Assembly: GCA_963597615.1 (NCBI GenBank)
Contig: CAVBQS010000008.1
Coordinates: 1-45,098, forward strand
Reading direction: 5' to 3'
Origin: CAKRJP01 sp963597615
GTDB lineage: Bacteria; Bacillota; Clostridia; Lachnospirales; Lachnospiraceae
DNA length: 45,098 bases
The notes beneath the pieces are model-generated. The model made no database searches. It had not been told where the DNA came from and saw only the letters and a list, made by a program, of their open reading frames with translations. This document shows, one piece after another, positions 26,757 through 34,495 of the stretch. Positions within the stretch are counted from its first letter, which is position 1; each line of letters begins with the position of its first letter. The position numbers were made by a program, and so were the translations under genes.

Positions 26757-26809
26757 AAAAAAAGAACCTTACAGCCTTAAGATTTTTATCTTACAATCTG
26801 TTAAGGTTC
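26757..26809 (-). promoter_or_regulatory. Terminator-like hairpin in the citrate transporter leader (possible attenuator)
   Basis: GAACCTTACAG (26764-26774) pairs with CTGTTAAGGTTC (26798-26809), one bulged T, with an inner AAGAT/ATCTT stem. On the minus strand it is followed by seven T residues (26763-26757), a full intrinsic terminator. It lies 45 bases before the transporter start and downstream of a promoter candidate at 26830-26857, so it would stop most transcripts unless anti-terminated. Confidence 0.6.
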
Positions 26810-26829
26810 CTCTTTAAAATTATTAAGAA

Positions 26830-26857
26830 ACTGTACTTTTTTTCGAACACATTTCAA
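26830..26857 (-). promoter_or_regulatory. Promoter candidate for the citrate transporter
   Basis: On the minus strand TTGAAA (26857-26852) and TACAGT (26835-26830) are spaced by 16 bases. The transcript would start near 26823 and meet the terminator hairpin after about 15 bases. Confidence 0.45.
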
Positions 26858-26976
26858 GATACAATATAGCTATGAATAAACAAAGGAAATGTTGAATGGG
26901 AATCCATTGCCCTACAAAACAATAAAAACCGCATAATCTTTTGGAAGGTGGATTTCCGGAAAAGGAGAGGTAAATT

Positions 26977-28434
26977 ATGGTAACAAATGACGCAGCAATC
27001 CTACGTATCAAACACGAATTACTGTACGAGGTAGCAAAACTAGCCTGGGAGGGCCAGCTGGATGAAGAGCACAAAGACCAGCTCCCCTACACCATGCTTC
27101 CCGGACCCCAGGCCCAGTTTCGCTGCTGTATTTACAAAGAACGCGAAATCCTACGGCAACGAATCCGCCTGGCAGAGGGCAAATGTCCCACTAGTGGCAA
27201 AGATACAAACAACGTAGTGCAAGTTATTGGTGCAGCCTGTCAGGAGTGTCCAATCGCATCCTACACTGTAACCGACAACTGCCGTAAATGTATGGGCAAG
27301 GCCTGTCAAAACTCCTGTAAATTTGGTGCCATCAGCATGGGACCTAACCGGGCCCACATTGATCCCAACAAGTGTAAAGAGTGTGGAAAATGTTCAAATG
27401 CCTGTCCCTACAATGCCATTGCCCACCTAGAGCGGCCCTGCAAGAAGGCCTGTTCCGTAGGTGCCATTACCTACGATGAGTACGGCATCTGCGAGATTGA
27501 TGAGAACAAGTGCATCCAGTGTGGTGCCTGTATCCACAGCTGTCCCTTCGGTGCCATCGGATCCAAGACCTTCATGGTGGAAGTTATTAAGCAGATAAAT
27601 GCAGGAAAAAAAGTGGTAGCTATGGTAGCTCCCGCCGCAGAAGGCCAGTTTGGGGCAGATATCACTATGGCCAGCTGGAAGACTGCCTTAAAGAAAATCG
27701 GTTTTGCTGACATGATTGAGGTAGCCTTAGGTGGTGATATGACTGCTGCCGCTGAGGCTGCCGAGTGGGCCGAAGCCTACAAAGAAGGAAAGAAAATGAC
27801 CACCTCCTGCTGCCCAGCCTTTGTGAATATGATCAAGCAACATTTTCCACAGTTTTTAGACAACATGTCCACTACCGTATCTCCTATGTGTGCAATCTCT
27901 AGGATGATGAAGGAAAAAGATTCTGAAACTGTCGCCGTGTTTATCGGCCCCTGTATCGCAAAGAAAAGCGAAACCTTGGACACAAGTGTTGAAGGCAATG
28001 CAGACTACGCCTTGACTTTCGGTGAGATCCGGGCCATGTTACGGGCAAAAGGCGTAGCCCTAGAGCCGGAGGAGAACAGCTACCAGGATGCTTCTGTATT
28101 CGGAAAACGTTTTGCAAATTCCGGCGGTGTAACAGATGCAGTTGTAGAATGCTTCAAGGAAATGGACCAGGACATTGCCCCTAACGTGATGAAATGCAAC
28201 GGGGCAGCCGAGTGTAAAAAGGCCCTGCTTCTTATGAAAGCCGGACGACTCCCTGCAGATTTTGTGGAAGGTATGGTCTGTCTAGGCGGCTGTGTAGGTG
28301 GCCCTAGCAAACATACTACTGAGCTGGAATCTAAGAAGGCAAGAGACCTCTTACTTAGCCAGGCTCAGGTTCGCCAAGTCCAGGAAAACATTAAGGAACT
28401 AGGGGTAGACCAGGTGGCAATGCACAGACACTAA
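26977..28434 (+). CDS. [FeFe] hydrogenase, monomeric group-B-like
   Basis: A 485-residue iron-sulfur enzyme that makes or consumes H2. Two 4Fe-4S ferredoxin motifs lie at about 133-144 (CKECGKCSNACP) and 179-190 (CIQCGACIHSCP), preceded by another Cys-rich stretch (CQECP at 88-92 and further Cys at 102-114). The H-cluster motifs are all present: TSCCPAF at 276-282, GPCIAKKSE at 324-332 and EGMVCLGGCVGGP at 431-443. The first and third motifs resemble group B rather than the M3-type bifurcating enzymes. There is no NADH-binding partner gene. It is divergent from the citrate transporter and has an AGGAGAGG site. It may reoxidise ferredoxin during citrate or sugar fermentation. The maturation genes hydEFG are not in the window. 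Confidence 0.9.
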   Translation: MVTNDAAILRIKHELLYEVAKLAWEGQLDEEHKDQLPYTMLPGPQAQFRCCIYKEREILRQRIRLAEGKCPTSGKDTNNVVQVIGAACQECPIASYTVTDNCRKCMGKACQNSCKFGAISMGPNRAHIDPNKCKECGKCSNACPYNAIAHLERPCKKACSVGAITYDEYGICEIDENKCIQCGACIHSCPFGAIGSKTFMVEVIKQINAGKKVVAMVAPAAEGQFGADITMASWKTALKKIGFADMIEVALGGDMTAAAEAAEWAEAYKEGKKMTTSCCPAFVNMIKQHFPQFLDNMSTTVSPMCAISRMMKEKDSETVAVFIGPCIAKKSETLDTSVEGNADYALTFGEIRAMLRAKGVALEPEENSYQDASVFGKRFANSGGVTDAVVECFKEMDQDIAPNVMKCNGAAECKKALLLMKAGRLPADFVEGMVCLGGCVGGPSKHTTELESKKARDLLLSQAQVRQVQENIKELGVDQVAMHRH

Positions 28435-28474
28435 GAAGTCTTATTGAGAAATCTTATAACATAAGAATAGAATT

Positions 28475-28518
28475 CAAAAAAGATCCGAGACTATTATATA
28501 GTCCAGGATCTTTTTTGT
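28475..28518. terminator. Shared bidirectional terminator between hydrogenase and cobA-hemD
   Basis: AGATCC (28481-28486) pairs with GGATCT (28506-28511), and an inner GACTAT/ATAGTC stem extends it. A-run on the left, T-run on the right. The two genes converge here, and the cobA-hemD stop codon (28494-28496) falls inside the hairpin. Confidence 0.85.
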
Positions 28519-30017
28519 ATAAGGTCTATCAAAGCTTCATAACTACACGTTTCTGCCTCCACAATCTCTCCTACTGGATAGGACTCTAGCGTGGCTGTAG
28601 TTTTTTCTCCTATAGAGTAGGCTCTTTCTACTTTTAAGCCTTCCGGCATCCTTTGAAAAAATCGATTCACATTGGATGCACTGGTAAAAACAGCCTCCTT
28701 TATAGGATCCTCTAGAGATTCTCTCAAAGCTTCATCTACAGAATTTCTTATGTCCTCATTTACGTAGGCATCTATTTTTTCCACTTGGAAGCTTCCAGAA
28801 AGGCCTGCTTCCAAATCTCCAGCAGCCTCCTTGGCCCCAAAAATGCAAACCTTTAAATTTTGAGTCCTATCGTCTGCATAATCTATAGCATCCTTCAATG
28901 CCAAGGCCAGCCCTGCTCCGGTTTGGGGCTCTGGAATAAGATCTGGGTAAATATAATGAGCCTCAAGCTCCCTGGCTGTGGCCTTCCCCACTACTCCAAA
29001 CTTTGCCCCTCCGATTCCTCGAATATCTGCCTTAGCATTTTCCAGATTATAAAAAAAGGCTCTGACCCCATTTTTGCTGGTAAATAAAATCCAATCTGCC
29101 TCTTTGATTTTTTCTACAAAGTCTGGAATTAAAATCGATTTAATTCTGCCGGTTTTTATGGCTTTCACTTCTGCCCCAAGATTCTGCAATTTGGCAATCA
29201 AGTCATTGCTTTCTAAGGTTCCCATGGCTTCCATGGATTCTATATAAGGCAAGGCAATCTTTCTTCCAAATAGAGGTCTTTTTTCAAAGAAATTTAGGCT
29301 ATGGCTTAAAGCCACCACATCCCCAACTACAATAATGGCTGGAGATACAAGCTTGGCCTCTTGGATTTTATCTCCAATATCCAAGAGGGTTCCCACACAT
29401 TTTCGCTGATTGGCTAAGGTTCCATTGGATATCACTGCCGCCGGAGTACTGGGATTACGCCCTGCCTTCATAAGCCCCTGGGCAATACTTGCCACATGGG
29501 CAAGGCCCATTAAAAATACGCAGGTAATGGTAGGATCTGTAAGAAGGGAATAATCGATATCCGCCTCCTGGTCCTTTCTACTGTGGGCTGTAATAACTTG
29601 AAAACCTTTTGCCACTCCTCTATGAGTAATAGGAATCCCAGCATCTGCCAAGGCTGCCACTGCGGAACTAACTCCCGGAACTACTTCCACTTCCACCTGT
29701 CTTTCCAGCAAATACATAGCCTCCTCCCCGCCTCTTCCAAAGACGTAAGGATCTCCACCTTTTAGTCGTACCACCAGTTCATGACCTTTTGCCTTCTCAT
29801 ATAAAAGTTCATTGATGGCCTCCTGCTTTAAGACATGCTTGTGGTTTTCTTTTCCTACATAGATCCGTTCACATCTAGATTTTGCCATAGACAATAATTC
29901 CGGTGAGGACAATCTGTCATAGACCAGACAATCTGCCTGTCTTATATATTTTTCTCCTTCTAAAGTAAGCAGGCCCGGATCTCCCGGTCCTGCTCCAACT
30001 AATACTACTTTTCCCAT
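28494..30017 (-). CDS. cobA-hemD: Fused uroporphyrinogen-III C-methyltransferase / uroporphyrinogen-III synthase
   Basis: A 507-residue bifunctional enzyme. Residues about 1-245 are the CobA/SUMT domain, with GAGPGDPGLLTLEG, VVRLKGGDPYVFGRGGEE and GIPITHRG, which methylates uroporphyrinogen III twice to precorrin-2 using SAM. Residues about 255-507 are a HemD domain (WILFTSKNGVRAFF, VFTSASNVNRFF), which closes hydroxymethylbilane to uroporphyrinogen III. Such fusions are common in Clostridia. I chose the ATG at 30017; a GTG four codons earlier lacks a ribosome site. With hemC and sirC it completes siroheme synthesis from porphobilinogen, serving the sulfite reductase of the neighbouring operon. 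Confidence 0.93.
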   Translation of the reverse strand: MGKVVLVGAGPGDPGLLTLEGEKYIRQADCLVYDRLSSPELLSMAKSRCERIYVGKENHKHVLKQEAINELLYEKAKGHELVVRLKGGDPYVFGRGGEEAMYLLERQVEVEVVPGVSSAVAALADAGIPITHRGVAKGFQVITAHSRKDQEADIDYSLLTDPTITCVFLMGLAHVASIAQGLMKAGRNPSTPAAVISNGTLANQRKCVGTLLDIGDKIQEAKLVSPAIIVVGDVVALSHSLNFFEKRPLFGRKIALPYIESMEAMGTLESNDLIAKLQNLGAEVKAIKTGRIKSILIPDFVEKIKEADWILFTSKNGVRAFFYNLENAKADIRGIGGAKFGVVGKATARELEAHYIYPDLIPEPQTGAGLALALKDAIDYADDRTQNLKVCIFGAKEAAGDLEAGLSGSFQVEKIDAYVNEDIRNSVDEALRESLEDPIKEAVFTSASNVNRFFQRMPEGLKVERAYSIGEKTTATLESYPVGEIVEAETCSYEALIDLIQKRSWTI

Positions 30018-30054
30018 ATGCTCTTTCACACTTTTAATTTTTATCTTTTATCTC

Positions 30055-30990
30055 TTATATTTCCAATTGAGACTTAATGTCCGCCACTGCCTGTGCTACC
30101 ATGGCAGTTTGGTCTGCCGCCCTATCACAGGTCTGCTCTGTTTTTGCCAAGAGGCTCCCCTCTTCATTTCCAAACATGGCTGTAAGTCGCAACTTGTCTT
30201 GATCCAGTTCACAGTAAGCTCCCACCGGCAGATGACAATTTCCACCAATCTGCCTTAGAAAATCTCGCTCCACATTGACGCATAGATTGGTCTCTTCTCT
30301 AGACAAGGCATCTAATTTTTCCAGAAGTTCCAAGTTATCCTTAGAAACTTCCAGGGCCAAGGCGCCCTGGGCAGGAGCGGGAATCATCTCTTGGACAGAT
30401 AAATACTGAGTAATCTCTCCTTCTCTTCCCAGCCGCTTCATTCCTGCAGCCGCCAGGACAATCCCATCTAAAGTTCCCAGATTCTTATCTTTCGTAGACA
30501 ACTCCACCGCTTCTCCCTCATAGAGTTTCCTGAGTCTGGTGTCTATATTTCCCCTGATTCCTACCACCTGAAGGTCTGGCCGCAGTTTCAGTAGCTGATA
30601 CTTTCTCCGCTTACTTCCCGTTCCTATAATGGCTCCCTTAGGAAGTTCTTCCAGAGATGAGGCGGATTTCAGCACCAGCACATCCCTTGGATCCTCGCGA
30701 CTCCATATCTTTGCAAAGACAAGTCCCTCTGCTGGCTCCTCCGGCATATCCTTCATAGAATGAACTGCCATATGAATCCTTCCTGATAAAAGTCCATCCT
30801 CAATCTCTTTTACAAAAATACCCTTGGAACCAATTTGGTCCAGGGCTTTTTTTTGCTCCACATCCCCTGTGGTTTTTATAATCACAGCCTCAAAGCTATC
30901 CTCTGGGTATGCTTCTTTCAACTTGTCAATCACATAATTGGTCTGAACCAGGGCCAGTTTTGAACCTCTGGTTCCTACGAAATATTTCAT
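30055..30990 (-). CDS. hemC: Porphobilinogen deaminase (hydroxymethylbilane synthase)
   Basis: A 311-residue enzyme that joins four porphobilinogens into hydroxymethylbilane. It starts KYFVGTRGSKLALVQ, contains the VHSMKDMP loop and TGSKRRKYQL, and has the dipyrromethane cofactor Cys252 in GGNCHLPVGAY. The start at 30990 has AAAGGGGG six bases upstream; the ATG two codons earlier directly abuts that site and is less likely. The gene lies between sirC and cobA-hemD in the siroheme operon. No 5-aminolevulinate synthesis genes are in the window. Confidence 0.95.
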   Translation of the reverse strand: MKYFVGTRGSKLALVQTNYVIDKLKEAYPEDSFEAVIIKTTGDVEQKKALDQIGSKGIFVKEIEDGLLSGRIHMAVHSMKDMPEEPAEGLVFAKIWSREDPRDVLVLKSASSLEELPKGAIIGTGSKRRKYQLLKLRPDLQVVGIRGNIDTRLRKLYEGEAVELSTKDKNLGTLDGIVLAAAGMKRLGREGEITQYLSVQEMIPAPAQGALALEVSKDNLELLEKLDALSREETNLCVNVERDFLRQIGGNCHLPVGAYCELDQDKLRLTAMFGNEEGSLLAKTEQTCDRAADQTAMVAQAVADIKSQLEI

Positions 30991-31030
30991 ACCCATCCCC
31001 CTTTGATCTGTGCTTTTAATGACAAAGCTT

Positions 31031-31639
31031 CTACTCTTTAGGCAGCTTCCCGCTTTCTATAGCCTGATACAAATTTTTTTTCAACACTGCTTTTCTTTGC
31101 TCTTCCGTGTCATATTCAGAAATTACTTTTTTTCTAAGATGCCCCATGACCTCATTTAAGTCTCCCAGAAATGGAGTTAAAATCTCCTGCTCTTTTCCCT
31201 TAAGATACTGAGTAAGCATGGGGCTATTGCCACTGCTGGAAAAAGCAGCTATAAGATTTCCTTCCTTTACATAGGATGGAAAAATAAAACTGCAATCGTC
31301 CTTTTGGTCTACCGCATTTACCATAATTCCCTTTTCCTTGCAGTACTGGGCAATCCAGTGGTTCAGCTTCTTATCATCTGTGGCGGCAATCACAAGGCCC
31401 ATGCCCTCGCAGTCCTTTTCTTCAAAGGCCCTTCTTTTTATCTCAAAAATATTTGGAAAATCTAAGTCTGCCCAACTGCTCTCCAGGTCTCTTAATTCCT
31501 GACAGATTTCTTTGGCCACCACCGTAAGCTTTGCTTCAAAATCCAACATTACCTTGACCTTCCGGTAGGCTACCTGTCCCCCACCTACAATCAGGCAGGG
31601 CTTCTTAGACAAATCCACAAACATAGGAAAATATGCCAT
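31031..31639 (-). CDS. Precorrin-2 dehydrogenase / sirohydrochlorin ferrochelatase
   Basis: A 202-residue Met8p/SirC-type protein that oxidises precorrin-2 to sirohydrochlorin with NAD and may insert iron. It opens YFPMFVDLSKKPCLIVGGGQVAYRK, the characteristic Rossmann start, and has AFSSSGNSPMLTQYLK, the family's second signature. The start codon follows the bioY stop by two bases, with AAGGTG upstream. The gene stands in an operon bioY-sirC-hemC-cobA-hemD. A separate CysG-like fusion is absent, consistent with the Clostridial split arrangement. Confidence 0.92.
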   Translation of the reverse strand: MAYFPMFVDLSKKPCLIVGGGQVAYRKVKVMLDFEAKLTVVAKEICQELRDLESSWADLDFPNIFEIKRRAFEEKDCEGMGLVIAATDDKKLNHWIAQYCKEKGIMVNAVDQKDDCSFIFPSYVKEGNLIAAFSSSGNSPMLTQYLKGKEQEILTPFLGDLNEVMGHLRKKVISEYDTEEQRKAVLKKNLYQAIESGKLPKE

Positions 31640-31640
31640 C

Positions 31641-32243
31641 TTACATCACCTTATTTTTCGCTTTTGCTTTCACACTATACCCCTTGACTACACTAAGGAA
31701 TACCGGCCGAAGTTTCTCAGAGAAAAGTGCTGCCCACACACAGAGGATAAAGTCCGGTGCCACTGTAATAAGGCAGTAATCTACCACAACTACGGCAAAA
31801 CTTACAGGAGTTGCTGCATAGAAATTCTTGATGCAGTAAAAATAAATAGCACCTACTCCATAATATGCCACCAAGCCCACTGTTGCCGGCAAGATCAGCC
31901 ATAGGGTATTATGCTTTTTCATATGTTCTGTAATGTAGCCAATAAGGAAATCTGCAAAAACAAAGCCTAATAAAAAGCCAAATCCCGGCCGAAAAATGTA
32001 AGTAGGCCCGCCACCTGCTGCAAAGACCGGCACTCCCACCAGGCCGATACACAGGTAAGTTACTACGCTAAGGGTTGCCATTTTCGCCCCCAAAAGAAAG
32101 CCTGCCATCAGTACGAAAAACCACTGCATGGTAAAATGCATAGTGTACATTGGAAGGGGAATATCGATTTTAATAAAGGCCCCCACTGCGATCAATGCAG
32201 CGAAAAGGCCACAGATTGTAAGTTCTTTTGTCTTTAATTTCAT
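31641..32243 (-). CDS. bioY: BioY-family ECF transporter substrate-binding subunit (biotin)
   Basis: A 200-residue membrane protein with about six helices. The conserved BioY text TMHFTMQWFFVLMAGFLLGAK and VFAAGGGPTYIFRPGFGFLLGF is present, so biotin is the most likely ligand, working with the shared ECF energy-coupling module encoded elsewhere. Its position as first gene of the siroheme operon is unusual. I see no convincing BirA operator upstream. The start has GGGAG nine bases before it. Confidence 0.85.
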   Translation of the reverse strand: MKLKTKELTICGLFAALIAVGAFIKIDIPLPMYTMHFTMQWFFVLMAGFLLGAKMATLSVVTYLCIGLVGVPVFAAGGGPTYIFRPGFGFLLGFVFADFLIGYITEHMKKHNTLWLILPATVGLVAYYGVGAIYFYCIKNFYAATPVSFAVVVVDYCLITVAPDFILCVWAALFSEKLRPVFLSVVKGYSVKAKAKNKVM

Positions 32244-32301
32244 TTGTAAATACTCCCTAATAAAGCCAAATTTCCGTTGTTGCTATACTATCATTTTTCA
32301 T

Positions 32302-32346
32302 AAAAAAAGAAAAGATGGTTTGGGTCTTAAAACCTCCAAACCATCT
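32302..32346 (-). terminator. Terminator after the sulfur operon
   Basis: AGATGGTTTGG (32313-32323) pairs with CCAAACCATCT (32336-32346), an 11-bp stem with a 12-base loop, followed on the minus strand by a T-rich tract (32309-32302). It lies twelve bases after the M67 peptidase gene and ends the operon before bioY. Confidence 0.88.
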
Positions 32347-32357
32347 AGAAGCTAGGT

Positions 32358-32789
32358 TTAGAAAAAATATTTTTCCGAATAAATTCTTAGATCCTCTTTT
32401 GTCACCTGTCCCCCTTCAATATGAAAAGAATTCAGCACAGGATTCTCTGCCATCAGGGACAAAATCATATAACTGGCCTTTGGATCATAAGCCAACTTAA
32501 TGTCTTCTTCGGAAGCTCTTGATGGACTTTCCGGATGGGAATGCCAGTTGCCTAATGGAATCAGACCATTGACCCGCATATCCTTAATGGCCGCCAGCTG
32601 TTCTTTGGGATCCATGGTGAAATGATCCTTGGCATGGTCCACATTGGTAAGATAGTAAACCTTGCTAATCAAACGACCATTTTCATCCTCACTGCCGGCC
32701 ACCAGGCCACAGGCCTCCTCCGGCAGATGTTCTTTTGCATACTTTACCATTTCATCTAGAAATGGATATTTCATTCTTACGATACTCAT
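32358..32789 (-). CDS. M67 (JAMM/MPN) metallopeptidase, HcyD/Mec-like
   Basis: A 143-residue zinc peptidase with the complete JAMM motif: Glu25 in PEEACGLV, and HSHPESPSRASEED giving His83, His85, Ser93 and Asp96. Bacterial members beside ThiS- and ThiF-like proteins trim the C-terminus of the carrier to expose Gly-Gly, or release an amino acid built on it (Mec with CysO in Mycobacterium; HcyD with HcyS in Wolinella). The neighbouring carrier here ends Gly-Gly-Gly-Cys, so it needs such trimming. It is the last gene of the operon; its AGGAGG site overlaps the ThiF-like stop codon. Confidence 0.92.
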   Translation of the reverse strand: MSIVRMKYPFLDEMVKYAKEHLPEEACGLVAGSEDENGRLISKVYYLTNVDHAKDHFTMDPKEQLAAIKDMRVNGLIPLGNWHSHPESPSRASEEDIKLAYDPKASYMILSLMAENPVLNSFHIEGGQVTKEDLRIYSEKYFF

Positions 32790-32807
32790 TTTGCTGTTCT
32801 TTACCTC

Positions 32808-33638
32808 CTAACGGGGTGCGTCGAATCTTCCTGCAGTCTCCTCACAAACTTCCTGCTCATAGTCAATGGGCTCCAGAATCGTAGGATGATCACCGCAGAC
32901 CAGGCACTTATGGGTGTCCTTTGGAAGCTTGATCTTGTGAAACTCCATGGTAAGGGCATCATAGGTCAGTAAATATCCGGTAAGAAGATCTCCAACTCCC
33001 AATAGATACTTAATGGCTTCCATAGCCTGGAGGGATCCTATAACTCCACCCATGGCCCCAATAACACCTGCCTGCTTGCAGGTTGGAACTGCATCCTTCG
33101 GTGGCGGATTTTTAAATACACATCGGTAGCAAGGACCTTCGCCCGGAACATAGGTCATAAGCTGGCCCTTAAAACGAATGATTCCTGCATGGGAAAATGG
33201 CTTTTTCTCCAGGACACAGGCATCGTTGATGAGGAATTTCGCCGGGAAATTATCTGTTCCATCAATAATAAAATCATAGTCTCTAATCAGCTCTCTAATA
33301 TTAGACGAATCCACAAACATGCGATAAGTATTAACTGTCACATCCGGGTTCATAGCGTTCATGGTTTCTTTTGCAGATTTAACCTTTGCCTTACCTACAT
33401 CGGCAGTACTGTGAATGATCTGTCTTTGCAGATTGGAAAGGTCTACCTCATCGGCGTCTACAATACCGATGGTTCCAACCCCGGCTGCCGCAAGATACAT
33501 AGCTGCGGGAGCCCCCAGACCCCCGGCTCCAATAATCAGCACCTTTCCCTTCAAGAGTTTCTTTTGACCCTTAGCACCAACTTCTTTTAAAATAATGTGG
33601 CGGGAATATCGCTCGATTTGTTCATCTGTCATTGCCAT
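32808..33638 (-). CDS. ThiF/MoeB/HesA-type E1-like adenylyltransferase, HcyF-like
   Basis: A 276-residue enzyme that adenylates the C-terminal Gly of a ubiquitin-like sulfur carrier so that sulfide can form a thiocarboxylate. Visible are the nucleotide loop IIGAGGLGAPAAMYLA, the DADEVDLSNLQRQI segment, the DGTDNFPAKFLIND segment, a zinc site from Cys170, Cys173, Cys245 and Cys248, and Cys187 in PTCKQAG. There is no C-terminal rhodanese domain, so sulfur probably comes as free sulfide or from another protein. It starts directly after the carrier's stop codon (TAA then ATG). Confidence 0.93.
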   Translation of the reverse strand: MAMTDEQIERYSRHIILKEVGAKGQKKLLKGKVLIIGAGGLGAPAAMYLAAAGVGTIGIVDADEVDLSNLQRQIIHSTADVGKAKVKSAKETMNAMNPDVTVNTYRMFVDSSNIRELIRDYDFIIDGTDNFPAKFLINDACVLEKKPFSHAGIIRFKGQLMTYVPGEGPCYRCVFKNPPPKDAVPTCKQAGVIGAMGGVIGSLQAMEAIKYLLGVGDLLTGYLLTYDALTMEFHKIKLPKDTHKCLVCGDHPTILEPIDYEQEVCEETAGRFDAPR

Positions 33639-33845
33639 TTAGCATCCACCTCCCATGAAGTAAAGAAATTCTACATTATCTCCTTCTTTTAATAGGGTGG
33701 AAGCTTTGGCCTCAGTGGCTACAAACTCCTCATTAATAGAAACCGTTACATACTCCGGCATCTCCACATTTTCCTGCTCAATCAGCTCCGGCAATGTTAA
33801 TCCATCTTTTACTTCTTTTTTCTCTCCAGCTACTGTGATAATCAT
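33639..33845 (-). CDS. ThiS/MoaD-like sulfur carrier protein with C-terminal Cys cap, HcyS-like
   Basis: A 68-residue beta-grasp carrier. Thiamine and MoaD carriers end in Gly-Gly, but this one ends FMGGGC, so at least Cys68 follows the Gly-Gly. It must be trimmed before adenylation, and the M67 peptidase two genes downstream is the obvious candidate. Wolinella HcyS carries a comparable removable C-terminal residue (Ala). The adjacent E1, M67, MetY and sulfite reductase genes point to homocysteine or cysteine formation rather than thiazole synthesis; no thiG or thiH is present. Confidence 0.9.
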   Translation of the reverse strand: MIITVAGEKKEVKDGLTLPELIEQENVEMPEYVTVSINEEFVATEAKASTLLKEGDNVEFLYFMGGGC

Positions 33846-33889
33846 ATCAGCACTCCTTTGTTTTCTTTCGATATTTTTTTATAAAGTCT

Positions 33890-34207
33890 TTAAATAGATT
33901 CTTCGATCCAGCTACTTAACTCTGCCGGTTTCAGTGATCCCACTTTTCGTCCCACTTCTTCTCCATCTTTAAAAAAGATCAAGGTTGGATTGGCTTGCAC
34001 TCCATAACTTTCTGCCAGTTCTCCATCAAAATTGGTATTTACCTTATATACCTTGATCTTATCTTCATAATCATCTTCTGCATTTCCAAGAACCGGCGCT
34101 AATTTCTTGCAGGCCACACAAGAATCAGAATAAAAATCTACCAGCACCGGAAGTGCTTCCTTTAATACTTTCTCTTCAAAATCTCCCTTGCTTACTCGGA
34201 CTGCCAT
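33890..34207 (-). CDS. Thioredoxin
   Basis: A 105-residue thioredoxin fold protein with the redox pair Cys30-Val-Ala-Cys33 in YSDSCVACKKL and the cis-Pro in ANPTLIFF. The CVAC centre is unusual (classical thioredoxin is CGPC), suggesting a dedicated partner. It is coupled to the TusA-like gene by a TAATG overlap and lies just upstream of the sulfur carrier. Reduction by the TrxB encoded in the same operon is likely. It may handle persulfide, thiosulfonate or sulfite-level sulfur, which is an inference. Confidence 0.9.
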   Translation of the reverse strand: MAVRVSKGDFEEKVLKEALPVLVDFYSDSCVACKKLAPVLGNAEDDYEDKIKVYKVNTNFDGELAESYGVQANPTLIFFKDGEEVGRKVGSLKPAELSSWIEESI

Positions 34208-34458
34208 TAGTCTTCCACCTTTCTCACATACAGGGTATAGGTACCATCTTCATTGTCTGTTAATTTCAGAACTTTATGGCCCTCTTCCTTCATACTTCTT
34301 GGAACATTCTGTACCGGCTCACCATCGTTCATCCGAATGGCCAGAACTTCCCCGTCCTCTAATTCCTCAATGGCCACCTTAGCCTTTACAAAAGTCATGG
34401 GGCAAACCTTATCTGTAATATCTACTTGGTCTTCCACCTCAAAATCTAATTCTGCCAT
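34207..34458 (-). CDS. TusA-family sulfur-transfer protein
   Basis: An 83-residue protein with the TusA/SirA/YedF fold. The signature DITDKVCPMTFVKAKVAIEE places the active Cys19 in a CPMT context (CPxP in TusA); RMNDGEPVQNVPRSMKEEGH is also typical. Such proteins carry sulfur as a Cys persulfide. The position between the sulfite reductase and the thioredoxin/carrier genes suggests it channels reduced sulfur toward carrier thiocarboxylation. The start follows element C and has an AAGGAG-type site. Confidence 0.9.
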   Translation of the reverse strand: MAELDFEVEDQVDITDKVCPMTFVKAKVAIEELEDGEVLAIRMNDGEPVQNVPRSMKEEGHKVLKLTDNEDGTYTLYVRKVED

Positions 34459-34495
34459 GATTTTTCTCCTTCTTTAATACCTTAAGCACCTGCGA

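Noticed and set aside
32244..32301. BirA operator upstream of bioY
   Set aside because: One half (TTGTAAAT) resembles the consensus but the matching half at 15-16 bases is missing.
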